Assembly: GCF_002902945.1 (NCBI RefSeq)
Contig: NZ_CP026102.1
Span: 2,108,001-2,172,000 of the forward strand
Reading direction: 5' to 3'
Source: Paraburkholderia caribensis
GTDB taxonomy: Bacteria; Pseudomonadota; Gammaproteobacteria; Burkholderiales; Burkholderiaceae
Length of the DNA stretch: 64,000 nucleotides
Each line of letters starts with the position of its first letter. Position 1 is the stretch's first letter. Positions 1 to 7,548 of the stretch are shown here, piece by piece. The notes under the pieces are model-generated. The model made no database searches. It was not told the origin of the DNA and was given only the letters and a program-made list of their open reading frames with translations. The position numbers and the translations under genes are program-made.

Positions 1-870
1 AAAATGCAGTTCGCCATATACGTCGTCTTCGATTAGCGGCACGTCGTGCCGCGCGAGCAGTTCGACGAGCGCCTTTTTCTTTTCCACCGGCATCGTCGCG
101 CCCGTCGGGTTCTGGTAGTTCGTCATGAACCAGCATGCGCGAATGGGCTGCTTCTCCAGCGCTTGCGCAAGCGCGTCCAGGTCGAGGCCAGTGCGCGGAT
201 CGACGGGTATTTCAACTGCGCGCAGATCGAGTCGCTCGATAGCCTGAAGCGCCGCATAGAAGCCGGGCGATTCGACGGCCACGACATCGCCGGGACGCGT
301 CACGGCCATCAGGCAAAGATTCAGTGCTTCGAGCGCGCCATTCGTGACAACGATCTCATCGAGCGGTTGCGACAGTCCCATGCCGAGATAGCGCAGCGCA
401 ATCTGCTGGCGCAAAGCCTCGTTGCCCGGAGGCAAATCGACGACGGTGCTCCACGGGTTCATTGTCCGCGACGTTTGGGCCAGCGATTTGGAAAGACGTT
501 GTAGCGGAAACAGCATCGGTGAAGGAAACGCCGAGCCCAGCGGTACGACACCCGTATGCTTTGCCGCTTCGAGCACGCTGAAGACCAGTTCGCTGATATC
601 GACCTTCGCGGACTCGGCGAGAGCGCGCTTCGCGGTCGCTTCCCGCGTGTCGCGAACGGCTGCGCCCGGCGCGACATAATAGCCGGAGCGCTCCTGCGCG
701 CGAATGAGGCCCCACTCCTCCAGCAGATAGTACGCACGAAACGCCGTCGATTGACTCACGCCATGCTGCGCAATGACCTGCCGCAGCGAAGGCATGCGCG
801 CGCCGACAGCAAGACTGCCCGAGCGTATTTCGGCCGCCATCGTGTTGGCGAGTGCTTCATATCGGTTCAT
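1..870 (-). CDS. MocR-family transcriptional regulator (GntR-type HTH plus aminotransferase-like domain), 3' end cut by window edge
   Basis: An uninterrupted minus-strand frame runs from an ATG at 870 off the window start (290 codons visible). Residues 1-75 form a GntR-type winged helix (MPSLRQVIAQHGVSQSTAFR, then a wing ending SGYYV). From about residue 110 the protein resembles fold-type I PLP aminotransferases: PPGNEALRQQIALRYL, IVVTNGALEALNLCLMA, TNYQNPTGATM and, at the cut, LIEDDVYGELHF. The PLP-lysine region lies outside the window. This is the MocR/PdxR architecture, in which a PLP-binding domain senses an effector; the target is unknown. A possible -10 (TATAAA, minus strand) lies at 911-916. 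It follows the MFS gene on the same strand by 79 bp. The call is secure; its regulon cannot be inferred. Confidence 0.9.
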   Translation of the reverse strand, partial: MNRYEALANTMAAEIRSGSLAVGARMPSLRQVIAQHGVSQSTAFRAYYLLEEWGLIRAQERSGYYVAPGAAVRDTREATAKRALAESAKVDISELVFSVLEAAKHTGVVPLGSAFPSPMLFPLQRLSKSLAQTSRTMNPWSTVVDLPPGNEALRQQIALRYLGMGLSQPLDEIVVTNGALEALNLCLMAVTRPGDVVAVESPGFYAALQAIERLDLRAVEIPVDPRTGLDLDALAQALEKQPIRACWFMTNYQNPTGATMPVEKKKALVELLARHDVPLIEDDVYGELHF

Positions 871-949
871 TGAAAATTGCGCGTGGCGGCACGCTCATGG
901 CACGGAGCTTTTTATACTAATCGGTACACGCCTGCGCAATCAACTGACA

Positions 950-2470
950 TCAACACTTCCTGTTCCGCATCGACACGAATACGATCGCCGCAGACAAGGC
1001 CGCCACGATCGATGCGCCCGCAAACGCGCGCGCAAAGCCTTCGCCATAACTCGACCGTGCGATATGAACGAGTACATCCAACGATGCCGGCGGATAAAGC
1101 GCGAACGCACGCGAGAAGTCTCCCGCCATCACGCGCTCGATAAAACCTTGCATGACGGGTACATGCGCCTGTGTCATCTGCGCCGTCAGCGCGGAACGCA
1201 CGCCTTCTGCCAGCACGGCACCCAGCCCCGAGAAGCCGAGCAGAATGCCCGTGAAGCGCGAGGTCGTGCTGATGCCGGACGCCATGCCCGCGCGCTCGCG
1301 CGGCACCGTGCCCATGATTGCCTTCTGCGTCTCGCCGTTCAGCAGGCCACCGCCGCTGCCGAGCAACGCCATCGCGCCGATCAACCATGCGTGACTGGCG
1401 CTGCGTGCGGCGACCATCATCGCGAGATTGCCGCATGCCACCACCGCAAGACCGAGCGTGAGAATCTGGCGCGAGTCCAGGAACGCCGCGAGCTTGCGAC
1501 CTAGCTGAGGCAAGATCAGCATCGCCAGCGCGAACGGCAGCATGCCCGCGCCCGCGAGCAGCGCGCTTTCTCCACGCGCGTTTTGCAAAAACAACGGCAA
1601 TAGCGAAGCCATGACCTGCGCCGACGACGCGTAAGCAAACATCGCGACGATCGCGCCGACGAACGGCAGCGAGCGGAACAGCGCCAGATCGAGCATCGGA
1701 TGTGCGCGCCTGCTCTCCACCCACACGAACAACGCGAAAAGGATCACGCCGGCACACGCGCGGGACAGCGCCTGCATGCTCAGCCATCCGCGCTCAGGTC
1801 CAAGAATCAGCGCCCACGTCAGCGAGAACATCGCCGCGGCGAACAGCGCGATACCGGGCAGATCGAGCGATCGCGGCGTCGGATCGCGCGATTCGTCGAC
1901 GATCCGCACGACGCCCGTCGCCAGCAGCGCGCAGATCGGCACGTTGATCGCGAATGCCCAGCGCCAGCCGAGCCACGCGCTGATCACACCGCCGATCAGC
2001 GGCGAGAGGACCATCGTCAGCCCCATGATGCCGCCCCACACCGCCCAGGCGCGCGCGCGTTCGCGCTCGTCATGAAACGCGTGGCCGATGATGGCGAGCG
2101 CCGGTGCGAGCAGGAAGGCCGCGCCGACGCCTTGCGCAGCTCGCGCGATATACAGCAGCCCGGCCGTCGGCGCAAGGCCGCAGGCGAGCGACGCGGCCGC
2201 GAACAGCGCTATGCCCGTCAGAAATACGCGCTTGCGCCCGAAGCGGTCAGCAAGCGAGCCGGCGGGCAAAAGCAGCGCCGCGAAGCACAACACATACGCA
2301 CTGATCACCCATTCGATATCGGCAAAAGAAGCGTTGAGATCTCGCGCGATAGTGGGCAGAACGATGCCGACCACGTTGGTGTCGAGCACCGTCATCGCGC
2401 AACCCATCGAGGCGATGAGCAGCAGCGGCGTGCCGCGAGAGACGGAACGGGAGGCGGTAATCGAACTCAT
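950..2470 (-). CDS. MFS transporter, DHA2 (EmrB/QacA-like) drug/H+ antiporter
   Basis: A 506-residue polytopic protein with about 14 hydrophobic segments. It carries the MFS loop motif GSLADRFGRKRVF near residue 70 and DHA2-type motifs near the first helix (TVLDTNVVGIVLPTIARDL) and in helix 5. Role inferred from the family: proton-driven export of hydrophobic or organic compounds across the inner membrane. I chose the ATG at 2470; an in-frame ATG at 2539 would add 23 polar residues, but neither has a good Shine-Dalgarno. It is divergent from the LysR gene at 2595, and the gap holds a perfect 7-3-7 dyad, so LysR control is likely. The substrate is unknown. Confidence 0.9.
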   Translation of the reverse strand: MSSITASRSVSRGTPLLLIASMGCAMTVLDTNVVGIVLPTIARDLNASFADIEWVISAYVLCFAALLLPAGSLADRFGRKRVFLTGIALFAAASLACGLAPTAGLLYIARAAQGVGAAFLLAPALAIIGHAFHDERERARAWAVWGGIMGLTMVLSPLIGGVISAWLGWRWAFAINVPICALLATGVVRIVDESRDPTPRSLDLPGIALFAAAMFSLTWALILGPERGWLSMQALSRACAGVILFALFVWVESRRAHPMLDLALFRSLPFVGAIVAMFAYASSAQVMASLLPLFLQNARGESALLAGAGMLPFALAMLILPQLGRKLAAFLDSRQILTLGLAVVACGNLAMMVAARSASHAWLIGAMALLGSGGGLLNGETQKAIMGTVPRERAGMASGISTTSRFTGILLGFSGLGAVLAEGVRSALTAQMTQAHVPVMQGFIERVMAGDFSRAFALYPPASLDVLVHIARSSYGEGFARAFAGASIVAALSAAIVFVSMRNRKC

Positions 2471-2559
2471 CGGACGGACCCGGCGGAGAACTTGCGGAAA
2501 GGAAGGCTGTATTCCACCAGCTTTCTCTATTCCGTTCATTGCCCATCGTGTTCAATATA

Positions 2560-2576
2560 ATTAGGTTTTACCTAAT
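2560..2576. promoter_or_regulatory. Candidate LysR operator: 17-bp perfect dyad ATTAGGT-TTT-ACCTAAT
   Basis: Perfect inverted repeat of 7 bp around a 3-bp centre, in the divergent gap between the MFS and LysR genes. A TATAAT hexamer overlaps it at 2556-2561. LysR-type regulators usually bind interrupted dyads in such gaps, so this is the obvious operator candidate. Assignment is inferred from position and symmetry only. Confidence 0.5.
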
Positions 2577-2594
2577 ACAGGGAATGGTCGCGTT

Positions 2595-3473
2595 ATGGAG
2601 CTGAGGCATCTGCGTTATTTCATCGCCGTCGCCGAGCGACTGCATTTCGCGCAGGCCGCAGAAGCACTCGGCATCGCGCCGCCTACGCTCACTGTGCAGA
2701 TTCAGGAGATGGAGCGCGCGTTGCAGGCACAGCTGTTTCGCCGCACGCGGCGCTCGGTTGTGCTGACGCCCGCCGGCGAAGCGTTTCTCGCCGAAGCACG
2801 CGAGACCGTCGCGCAGTTCGAGCGGGCGTTGCATGTCGGCCAGCGCGCCGGGCGCGGCGAGCTGGGGCGTATTCATATCGGCTATGTCGGCTCGGCGGCT
2901 TTTTCGGGCATCTTGCAGAAGCAATTGCGCGCGTTCCGTAAAGCCAGGCCGCACGTGCTGGTGCAAGCCGCCGAGTACCCGATGGGCGAACTGCCCGCAC
3001 TGCTGGAGGAAGGCCGCGTCGACGTCGCGTTCGTGCGGTTGCCAGTGGATCTGCCGCCGTCGCTGCGCGCGCACGTGCTGGTACGCGACGCGTTTTGCGC
3101 GGCGCTGCCTGCAGAGCATCCGCTGGCGGCTGCCGCAGGGCCGATCAAGGCGCGCGCGCTGGCGGGCGAGAGTTTCGTCGTGCCGGAGCAGGAACGGGGC
3201 ACGCGGGAAGTCGCCCGGCGCGGCCGGTTCAACCCGCGCATCGTCAGCGCGCCCGGCACGCTGCTGGCCGTGCTGACCCAGGTTTCCGTCGGCGTAGGCG
3301 TCGCCATCGTGCCAAATGTGCTGACGCGGGTCGTCAATCTCCCCAATGTCGTCTTCAAAACGCTGGCAGGCGAGCCGATCGCATCCGAGGTTGCGGCCGT
3401 TTTCCGCAAATTCGAACAATCGCCCGCGACGAAAAAGCTCATCGCGCAGATGACGGGCGCGCCGGATCAGTAG
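2595..3473 (+). CDS. LysR-family transcriptional regulator
   Basis: A 292-residue protein with the LysR N-terminal winged helix (MELRHLRYFIAVAERLHFAQ, then PTLTVQIQEMERALQAQLF) and a periplasmic-binding-protein-like effector domain from about residue 90. Length is normal for the family. The ATG at 2595 is the start that matches the conserved MELRHLRYF opening; an AGGGA lies about 13 nt upstream. It is divergent from the DHA2 efflux gene with a perfect dyad between them, so it probably controls that gene and itself. The effector is unknown. Confidence 0.92.
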   Translation: MELRHLRYFIAVAERLHFAQAAEALGIAPPTLTVQIQEMERALQAQLFRRTRRSVVLTPAGEAFLAEARETVAQFERALHVGQRAGRGELGRIHIGYVGSAAFSGILQKQLRAFRKARPHVLVQAAEYPMGELPALLEEGRVDVAFVRLPVDLPPSLRAHVLVRDAFCAALPAEHPLAAAAGPIKARALAGESFVVPEQERGTREVARRGRFNPRIVSAPGTLLAVLTQVSVGVGVAIVPNVLTRVVNLPNVVFKTLAGEPIASEVAAVFRKFEQSPATKKLIAQMTGAPDQ

Positions 3474-3511
3474 TTTCCCGGCTTTTGCGCCTTTCACGGC
3501 CTATCATGTGA

Positions 3512-3576
3512 GAACGATCCCGATTCCCGGCGTTCCTCGCCCCCAGCGGTTGGTTACAAGTTGGACTGGATCGTTC
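3512..3576. repeat. Inverted 9-bp repeat in the LysR/DUF1488 gap
   Basis: GAACGATCC at 3512-3520 and GGATCGTTC at 3568-3576 are perfectly complementary across 47 bp. No T-run follows. It could be a regulatory dyad or an mRNA structure; no function is evident. Confidence 0.25.
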
Positions 3577-3704
3577 CTTGCTGCGCAGCACCGAAGCGAG
3601 CGCCTCATCTCGCGCCGCCTGGCCCTGGACCGCGAAAACATCCGCCGGGAAGCCGGCGCTAGCGAGCGTTCGTGAATTTCATCTGGCACTCACGGAGAAA
3701 TCAA

Positions 3705-3965
3705 ATGACCATCGAATTCACCAGCCGCCGGCACGTCGTGGCCGCATCGCGAGTCGCATTCGAAGCGACCGTCGAAGGAAAAGAGGTATGGTGCAGCGTA
3801 TCAATCGACGCCCTGAACAGCCACTTCGGCAATACAGGTACGTCGTCGCACGATCTGATCACGACATTCGAGGGTAATCGCAAGACAATCGAGGACGCAG
3901 CGCGCCGCGTGCTGCAACGAAACGGGGGGCAGTCGGTCGAACTCGAGACGCTCGACTTTCACTAG
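3705..3965 (+). CDS. DUF1488 family protein
   Basis: An 86-residue acidic soluble protein matching the DUF1488 pattern by eye: an opening strand (MTIEFTSRRHVVAASRVAFE), then V-x-C-x-[IV]-S-x-x-A-L around WCSVSIDALNSHFG, and a C-terminal helix EGNRKTIEDAARRVLQ. Start chosen at 3705 because GGAGAAATCAA lies directly upstream; an in-frame start at 3672 has no ribosome site. The family has no established function. It stands alone. Confidence 0.8.
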   Translation: MTIEFTSRRHVVAASRVAFEATVEGKEVWCSVSIDALNSHFGNTGTSSHDLITTFEGNRKTIEDAARRVLQRNGGQSVELETLDFH

Positions 3966-4244
3966 GCTCATTGAGAAGCGAGCGCGCGCCGGCAAGCAAG
4001 GACGGCGCGCGCGGTGCCGCCGGAATCGGGCGGCACCTGTCTATGAACCATTGAGCGCGAAATGGCTCGCGCATAAAAAAAATGCAGTGCAGCCGGCCTT
4101 GCGCATTCGCCAATAAAGTCGGCAAATGCAGGTCGGAAAATGCGGTTCGGCAAAAGCATACCGGCTTCGCCACCAGGCAAAGGTTCTTTTGCCGACAAAG
4201 AAGCGAGAACGCCGTCTCGCCCCTTCTGATTCTTCTCGCCGCTC

Positions 4245-4820
4245 TTACGCGCGCGTTTTTCTTCCGGCCTTTTTGGCGCCAACCTTCTTTCGCGCAACGC
4301 CATTCATACCCGCCGCTTTTGCACCGTCGACCAGGAACTTGCTACGGTCCTTTTCGCCAGCCAGCCATGCCGGTGCAGGGCCACGGCCGCTCCATGTCGC
4401 GCCCGTTTCGGGGTGACGATATTTCGCCGGCTGCGGTCCCTTTGGCTGGCCATTGCCCGTGCCGTGCTTCACGGCGACGCGCGTCGCGGCCGGGGCGGAT
4501 GCACCCGCCACCAGGTACTTCGAACGGTCTTTCACGGTGGCGATCCACGCAGGCGCACGGCCATGCCCCGTCCAGGTTGCACCCGTTTTCGGATTGGCGT
4601 ATTTGGCTACGCCTTTGTTTTGCACGCCTGCCGACTTCAGCGAAGGACGGCCACGCTTTTTGCCTCCCAGATGCGCGTCGATATCAGCCGTGGTCAGATT
4701 GTGCTTTGCCATCAGTGCGCGAATACCTTCGAGCGCCGCCGTCGACTTTTTCGACGCAATGGCTTCCGCCTGGGCCTGAAGCTTTTTTATCTTTGCCTGA
4801 AGTGCCTCGAGTGTAGCCAT
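4245..4820 (-). CDS. H-NS family nucleoid-associated protein with two C-terminal DNA-binding modules
   Basis: A 191-residue H-NS-like protein. Residues 1-50 are a helical oligomerisation region (LEALQAKIKKLQAQAEAIA). A basic GGKKRGRPS segment follows at 52-60. Two copies of the H-NS DNA-binding module come next: residues 73-105 (YANPKTGATWTGHGRAPAWI) and 133-165 (YRHPETGATWSGRGPAPAWL). The tail is Lys/Ala/Arg-rich. Most Burkholderia H-NS proteins are about 100 residues with one such module, so the duplication is notable. Start 4820 has AGGAGTTTCAAT in front; the longer frame from 4850 lacks a ribosome site. It presumably binds AT-rich DNA. The adjacent upstream DNA is itself AT-rich, consistent with autoregulation, which is an inference. 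Confidence 0.9.
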   Translation of the reverse strand: MATLEALQAKIKKLQAQAEAIASKKSTAALEGIRALMAKHNLTTADIDAHLGGKKRGRPSLKSAGVQNKGVAKYANPKTGATWTGHGRAPAWIATVKDRSKYLVAGASAPAATRVAVKHGTGNGQPKGPQPAKYRHPETGATWSGRGPAPAWLAGEKDRSKFLVDGAKAAGMNGVARKKVGAKKAGRKTRA

Positions 4821-5210
4821 ATTGAAACTCCTGATTGAAGATACCGGCACTATGCCATGGACCGGTCATATATGGCTAGAGTTCATCTATTACATGAAAA
4901 GACACGCGCGCGACGTTGTACTGCCTGATTGTCCGAGAGTGTCCAATCGAGGCCCCAATTGCCAGGATTCATCTGGTGTACGACAAATGTCAATTGGCTT
5001 GCATCGATGTTGACTGTCCAATTACTCACGCTATCCATAAGACTTTTAAAACCCCACGTCCGAAAGCGCTGACACGCCACTCGGAATTAGGGCGTTGCGC
5101 TTCGAGCGAACAATGGGACTGATTCGATGCAGCACGCAATAAATTCACATTCACTACTTCTTTTTTCCAATTTGCCTCAATACCAGGCGGCCGGAGTGAA
5201 TAGTGAATGT
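4821..5210. other. AT-rich intergenic region upstream of hns; no gene supported
   Basis: About 390 bp clearly lower in GC than the surroundings. TGTCCAAT occurs at 4940-4947 and again at 5015-5022. One 65-codon minus-strand frame (4883-5080) exists but has no ribosome site, no recognisable motif and no coding-like third-position GC. It is best read as the hns promoter plus remnant or foreign DNA. Confidence 0.4.
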
Positions 5211-5247
5211 GAAAAGGCCGAAGCCAGTACATGACAGGCTTCGGCCT
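5211..5247 (-). terminator. Rho-independent terminator of the DUF4148 gene
   Basis: The 11-bp perfect stem AGGCCGAAGCC/GGCTTCGGCCT (5215-5225 with 5237-5247) has an 11-nt loop and is followed on the minus strand by TTTT. It lies 63 nt past the stop of the DUF4148 gene. Confidence 0.75.
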
Positions 5248-5309
5248 CGTGGTGGACTCAGAACTGGCGGCAGTCAGCAAATCTGCATGCGCCGTCCCGC
5301 CAACAACTG

Positions 5310-5618
5310 TTAATGGTGCGAGAACGTGATGCCATTCGCATCGGCGCGCACGCCGGCGTCCGATACGCCATTCGGCACGCCACCCAATCCGCTTTGCTGG
5401 GCCGACGCAGCCTGTTCTGCGGCCAAACGTGCTTCAGCAGCCTGAATATGCGTGGGATAGCTGTTGCGATCGTCGAGCGGGCTGTAACCGACGTTATGCA
5501 ATTGCACGAGTTCTTCGCGCACCTGTGCGCGCGTCACGGCTTGATTGCTCTGCGCGAATGCAGCCAGAGGGGCGCTGACAAGAGCGGCGACGATAACGAA
5601 TTGACCGAGCGATTTCAT
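5310..5618 (-). CDS. DUF4148 domain-containing exported protein
   Basis: A 102-residue protein with a clear signal peptide (MKSLGQFVIVAALVSAPLAA, cleavage likely after AFA). The mature part matches DUF4148: TRAQVREELVQLHNVGY, then YPTHIQAAEARLAAE. The family is abundant in Burkholderiaceae and has no known function; location is periplasmic or surface. Start 5618 has GGAGGTAGTCGCC upstream and gives the signal peptide directly. A strong hairpin terminator follows, so it is probably monocistronic. Confidence 0.85.
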   Translation of the reverse strand: MKSLGQFVIVAALVSAPLAAFAQSNQAVTRAQVREELVQLHNVGYSPLDDRNSYPTHIQAAEARLAAEQAASAQQSGLGGVPNGVSDAGVRADANGITFSHH

Positions 5619-5818
5619 GGCGACTACCTCCGGATCTCTCTGTTGGGTTGCGCGAGAACAGATGTTCTGCAACCGTTGAACAGAGTGTAGAAGCGCGACC
5701 GCCGCCGATAAATACGTGAGGCTTGAATAGATCTTTCAAGGAATTGCTACAATCCGCGCGGCATGAAACGCCCTGCGCGCCCCCGGCCCGGCCGTCCGTC
5801 CATGCCGCGCAAAGCCCG

Positions 5819-6184
5819 TCAGCTGGCCAGCTTGCGGAACGTATCGAGCACTGCATCGCCCTTGAACGGCTTCACAATCCAGCCTTTCACGCCCGCCGCC
5901 TTGCCGCGCTCTTTCATTGCAGGGCTGCTTTCCGTCGTCAGCATGATGATGTTGACGCTCGCATTGGCCAGTTCGCCACGAATCTTTTCGGCCATCGTCA
6001 GGCCGTCCATATTCGGCATGTTGACGTCGCTGACCACGAGACGGATGCCGGGCGACGCCTTCAGCTTCGCGAGCCCGTCCTTGCCGTCCACCGCCGTGTC
6101 GACATCGAGACCATTCTTCCTCAGAAAACCTGCGACCTCGTCGCGCACCGTGCTCGAATCGTCCACTACCAGAACCTTCGCCAT
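5819..6184 (-). CDS. CheY-like single-domain response regulator
   Basis: A 121-residue receiver domain with no output domain. The acidic pair D8-D9 (VLVVDDSST), phosphoacceptor D53 (VVSDVNMPNMDG), T83 (MLTTESS) and K105 (IVKPFKG) are all present, so it should be phosphorylated. It is the last gene of a four-gene minus-strand operon behind a CheX-like protein, an MCP-like protein and a membrane CheA-like kinase. Probable role: diffusible output of that kinase. The next gene upstream ends 70 nt away. Confidence 0.92.
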   Translation of the reverse strand: MAKVLVVDDSSTVRDEVAGFLRKNGLDVDTAVDGKDGLAKLKASPGIRLVVSDVNMPNMDGLTMAEKIRGELANASVNIIMLTTESSPAMKERGKAAGVKGWIVKPFKGDAVLDTFRKLAS

Positions 6185-6254
6185 TACTTACCCCATCGCG
6201 CCTTTCATGCGGCGCATTGATTGAAAATGTGCTCTCTGCGCTACTCAAAAGCAT

Positions 6255-6794
6255 TCAAAAGAGTTCGAGTTCACCCGTGCTCTCCTCAGCTTCGTTGACA
6301 TACGCGACGAAGTCGACGGGCGAACTCGCGCACATGCACAGCGTCGCGCCCAGTTGTACGTTTGCGCCGATGCTCACGCGAAAAGTCGCGAGATAGCCGG
6401 GCTTCAACTCCGTCAGATGCGGCAAGCAAGCGCCATTCAGCTGATAAGGCGTCGACATCCCGAGATCTGGAAAGAACTCGACCAATTGCTGATTGATCGC
6501 GCCGCAACACAGATTACCGACTTCCATTAGCGCTTCCGCCAATGAGCGCTCTTCCGCGTCGCGCAGATAGTAGTCGCGCGTCGCCTCGTCATCGTTGAAA
6601 TGCAGTACGAGCAGAAAGCGGAATGCGATCGATGAAATGGTCAGAACGACGATATGGCTCGCCAGCGCGGTATTGGCCTGCTGCGCGTCGAGTGCCGTGA
6701 TTTCGCATGCGTCGCTGGAATTGCCAGGCAATCGGGTGCGCGCGGAATGCAAGAAGATCCGCTCGATACTCTCTTTCGCTTGCTGACTGATCAC
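6255..6794 (-). CDS. CheX/CheC-like chemotaxis phosphatase family protein
   Basis: A 179-residue protein. The stretch EALMEVGNLCCGAINQQL holds the E-x-x-N pair (E91, N94) that in CheC/CheX/FliY enzymes dephosphorylates CheY-P; the rest fits the alternating strand/helix layout of CheX. Start is GTG at 6794, sharing GTGA with the stop of the MCP-like gene, which implies translational coupling. Proposed role, from family and position: remove phosphate from the CheY encoded next. Only one E-x-x-N motif is visible, as in CheX. The family call rests on motif and context. Confidence 0.7.
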   Translation of the reverse strand: MISQQAKESIERIFLHSARTRLPGNSSDACEITALDAQQANTALASHIVVLTISSIAFRFLLVLHFNDDEATRDYYLRDAEERSLAEALMEVGNLCCGAINQQLVEFFPDLGMSTPYQLNGACLPHLTELKPGYLATFRVSIGANVQLGATLCMCASSPVDFVAYVNEAEESTGELELF

Positions 6795-7531
6795 GTCTTC
6801 GCCTGCTCTAACCGGGATTGAATCTGACCGGCAAGCGCCTCGACGCTCGCCAGCGAGGCCGCAATCATCTTGCCGCCCGCCTGAATGTCCTGAAACGTCG
6901 CCGTCGTGATCAGGTCATTGCGGTTCAGGCTGTCGTGATAGCTCTTCGACAGTTCCTGCGAGCGCGCCGCGAGGGCGCGCACTTCGCTTGCGACGATCGA
7001 GAAGCCGCGCCCCGCCGCGCCCGCGCGCGCCGCTTCGATCGACGCATTCAGCGACACGATCAGCACGTGTCGCACGATCGACGACAGCTCATTGTTCTTC
7101 GCGTGCATGTCGTGGTTCTGCGCCATCAGCGAAATCATCTGCTCGTGCCAGCGCTCGAACGTGGCGGACAGATGGCGCAGGCGCCCCGCTTCCGTGGAAA
7201 GGCGCGTCGCCTGCTGCAGCCATTCGTCCTTTTGCAGATGCAGCGCGTTCAGTGCTTCGCGCGCTTCGTCTGCCGACACCGATTGTTGCGCGAGATCGCT
7301 GCGCAGCGTATCGACGAGCGCGTGCAGTTCGCGCGCCTGCTGCTCGTGCTGCCGGACCTCGGCGGCATGGCGCGCTTCGGCCAGCGCGAGCACGGTGTTC
7401 TGCGAGTCGAGCGCGGTCTGCTGTTGCGCAGCCGCCCGCCTCCTGTACCACCACCGATGCACGAACAAACCTGCCAGTGCGCCCCACGCGACACCCGCGA
7501 GAGCAGCCGCAATCACATACTGATCAACCAC
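6791..7531 (-). CDS. Short MCP-like signalling protein (one TM helix plus chemoreceptor hairpin, no HAMP)
   Basis: A 246-residue protein. One transmembrane helix at residues 5-25 ends in HRWWYRRR, a long coiled coil covers about 30-120, and a chemoreceptor signalling hairpin covers about 125-240. The tip SLNASIEAARAGAAGRGFSI followed by VASEVRALAARS is the hallmark kinase-contact region. There is no periplasmic sensor, no HAMP and no evident methylation-helix pattern, so it is about half the usual MCP size. It lies 17 nt after the kinase and overlaps the CheX-like gene by 4 nt. It may scaffold the kinase rather than sense a ligand; this is inferred. Confidence 0.85.
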   Translation of the reverse strand: MVDQYVIAAALAGVAWGALAGLFVHRWWYRRRAAAQQQTALDSQNTVLALAEARHAAEVRQHEQQARELHALVDTLRSDLAQQSVSADEAREALNALHLQKDEWLQQATRLSTEAGRLRHLSATFERWHEQMISLMAQNHDMHAKNNELSSIVRHVLIVSLNASIEAARAGAAGRGFSIVASEVRALAARSQELSKSYHDSLNRNDLITTATFQDIQAGGKMIAASLASVEALAGQIQSRLEQAKT

Positions 7532-7548
7532 AAGGTATCCCCGTCGCG

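Noticed and set aside
4883..5080. 65-codon minus-strand frame in the AT-rich patch
   Set aside because: No ribosome site, no family motif, no coding-like composition.
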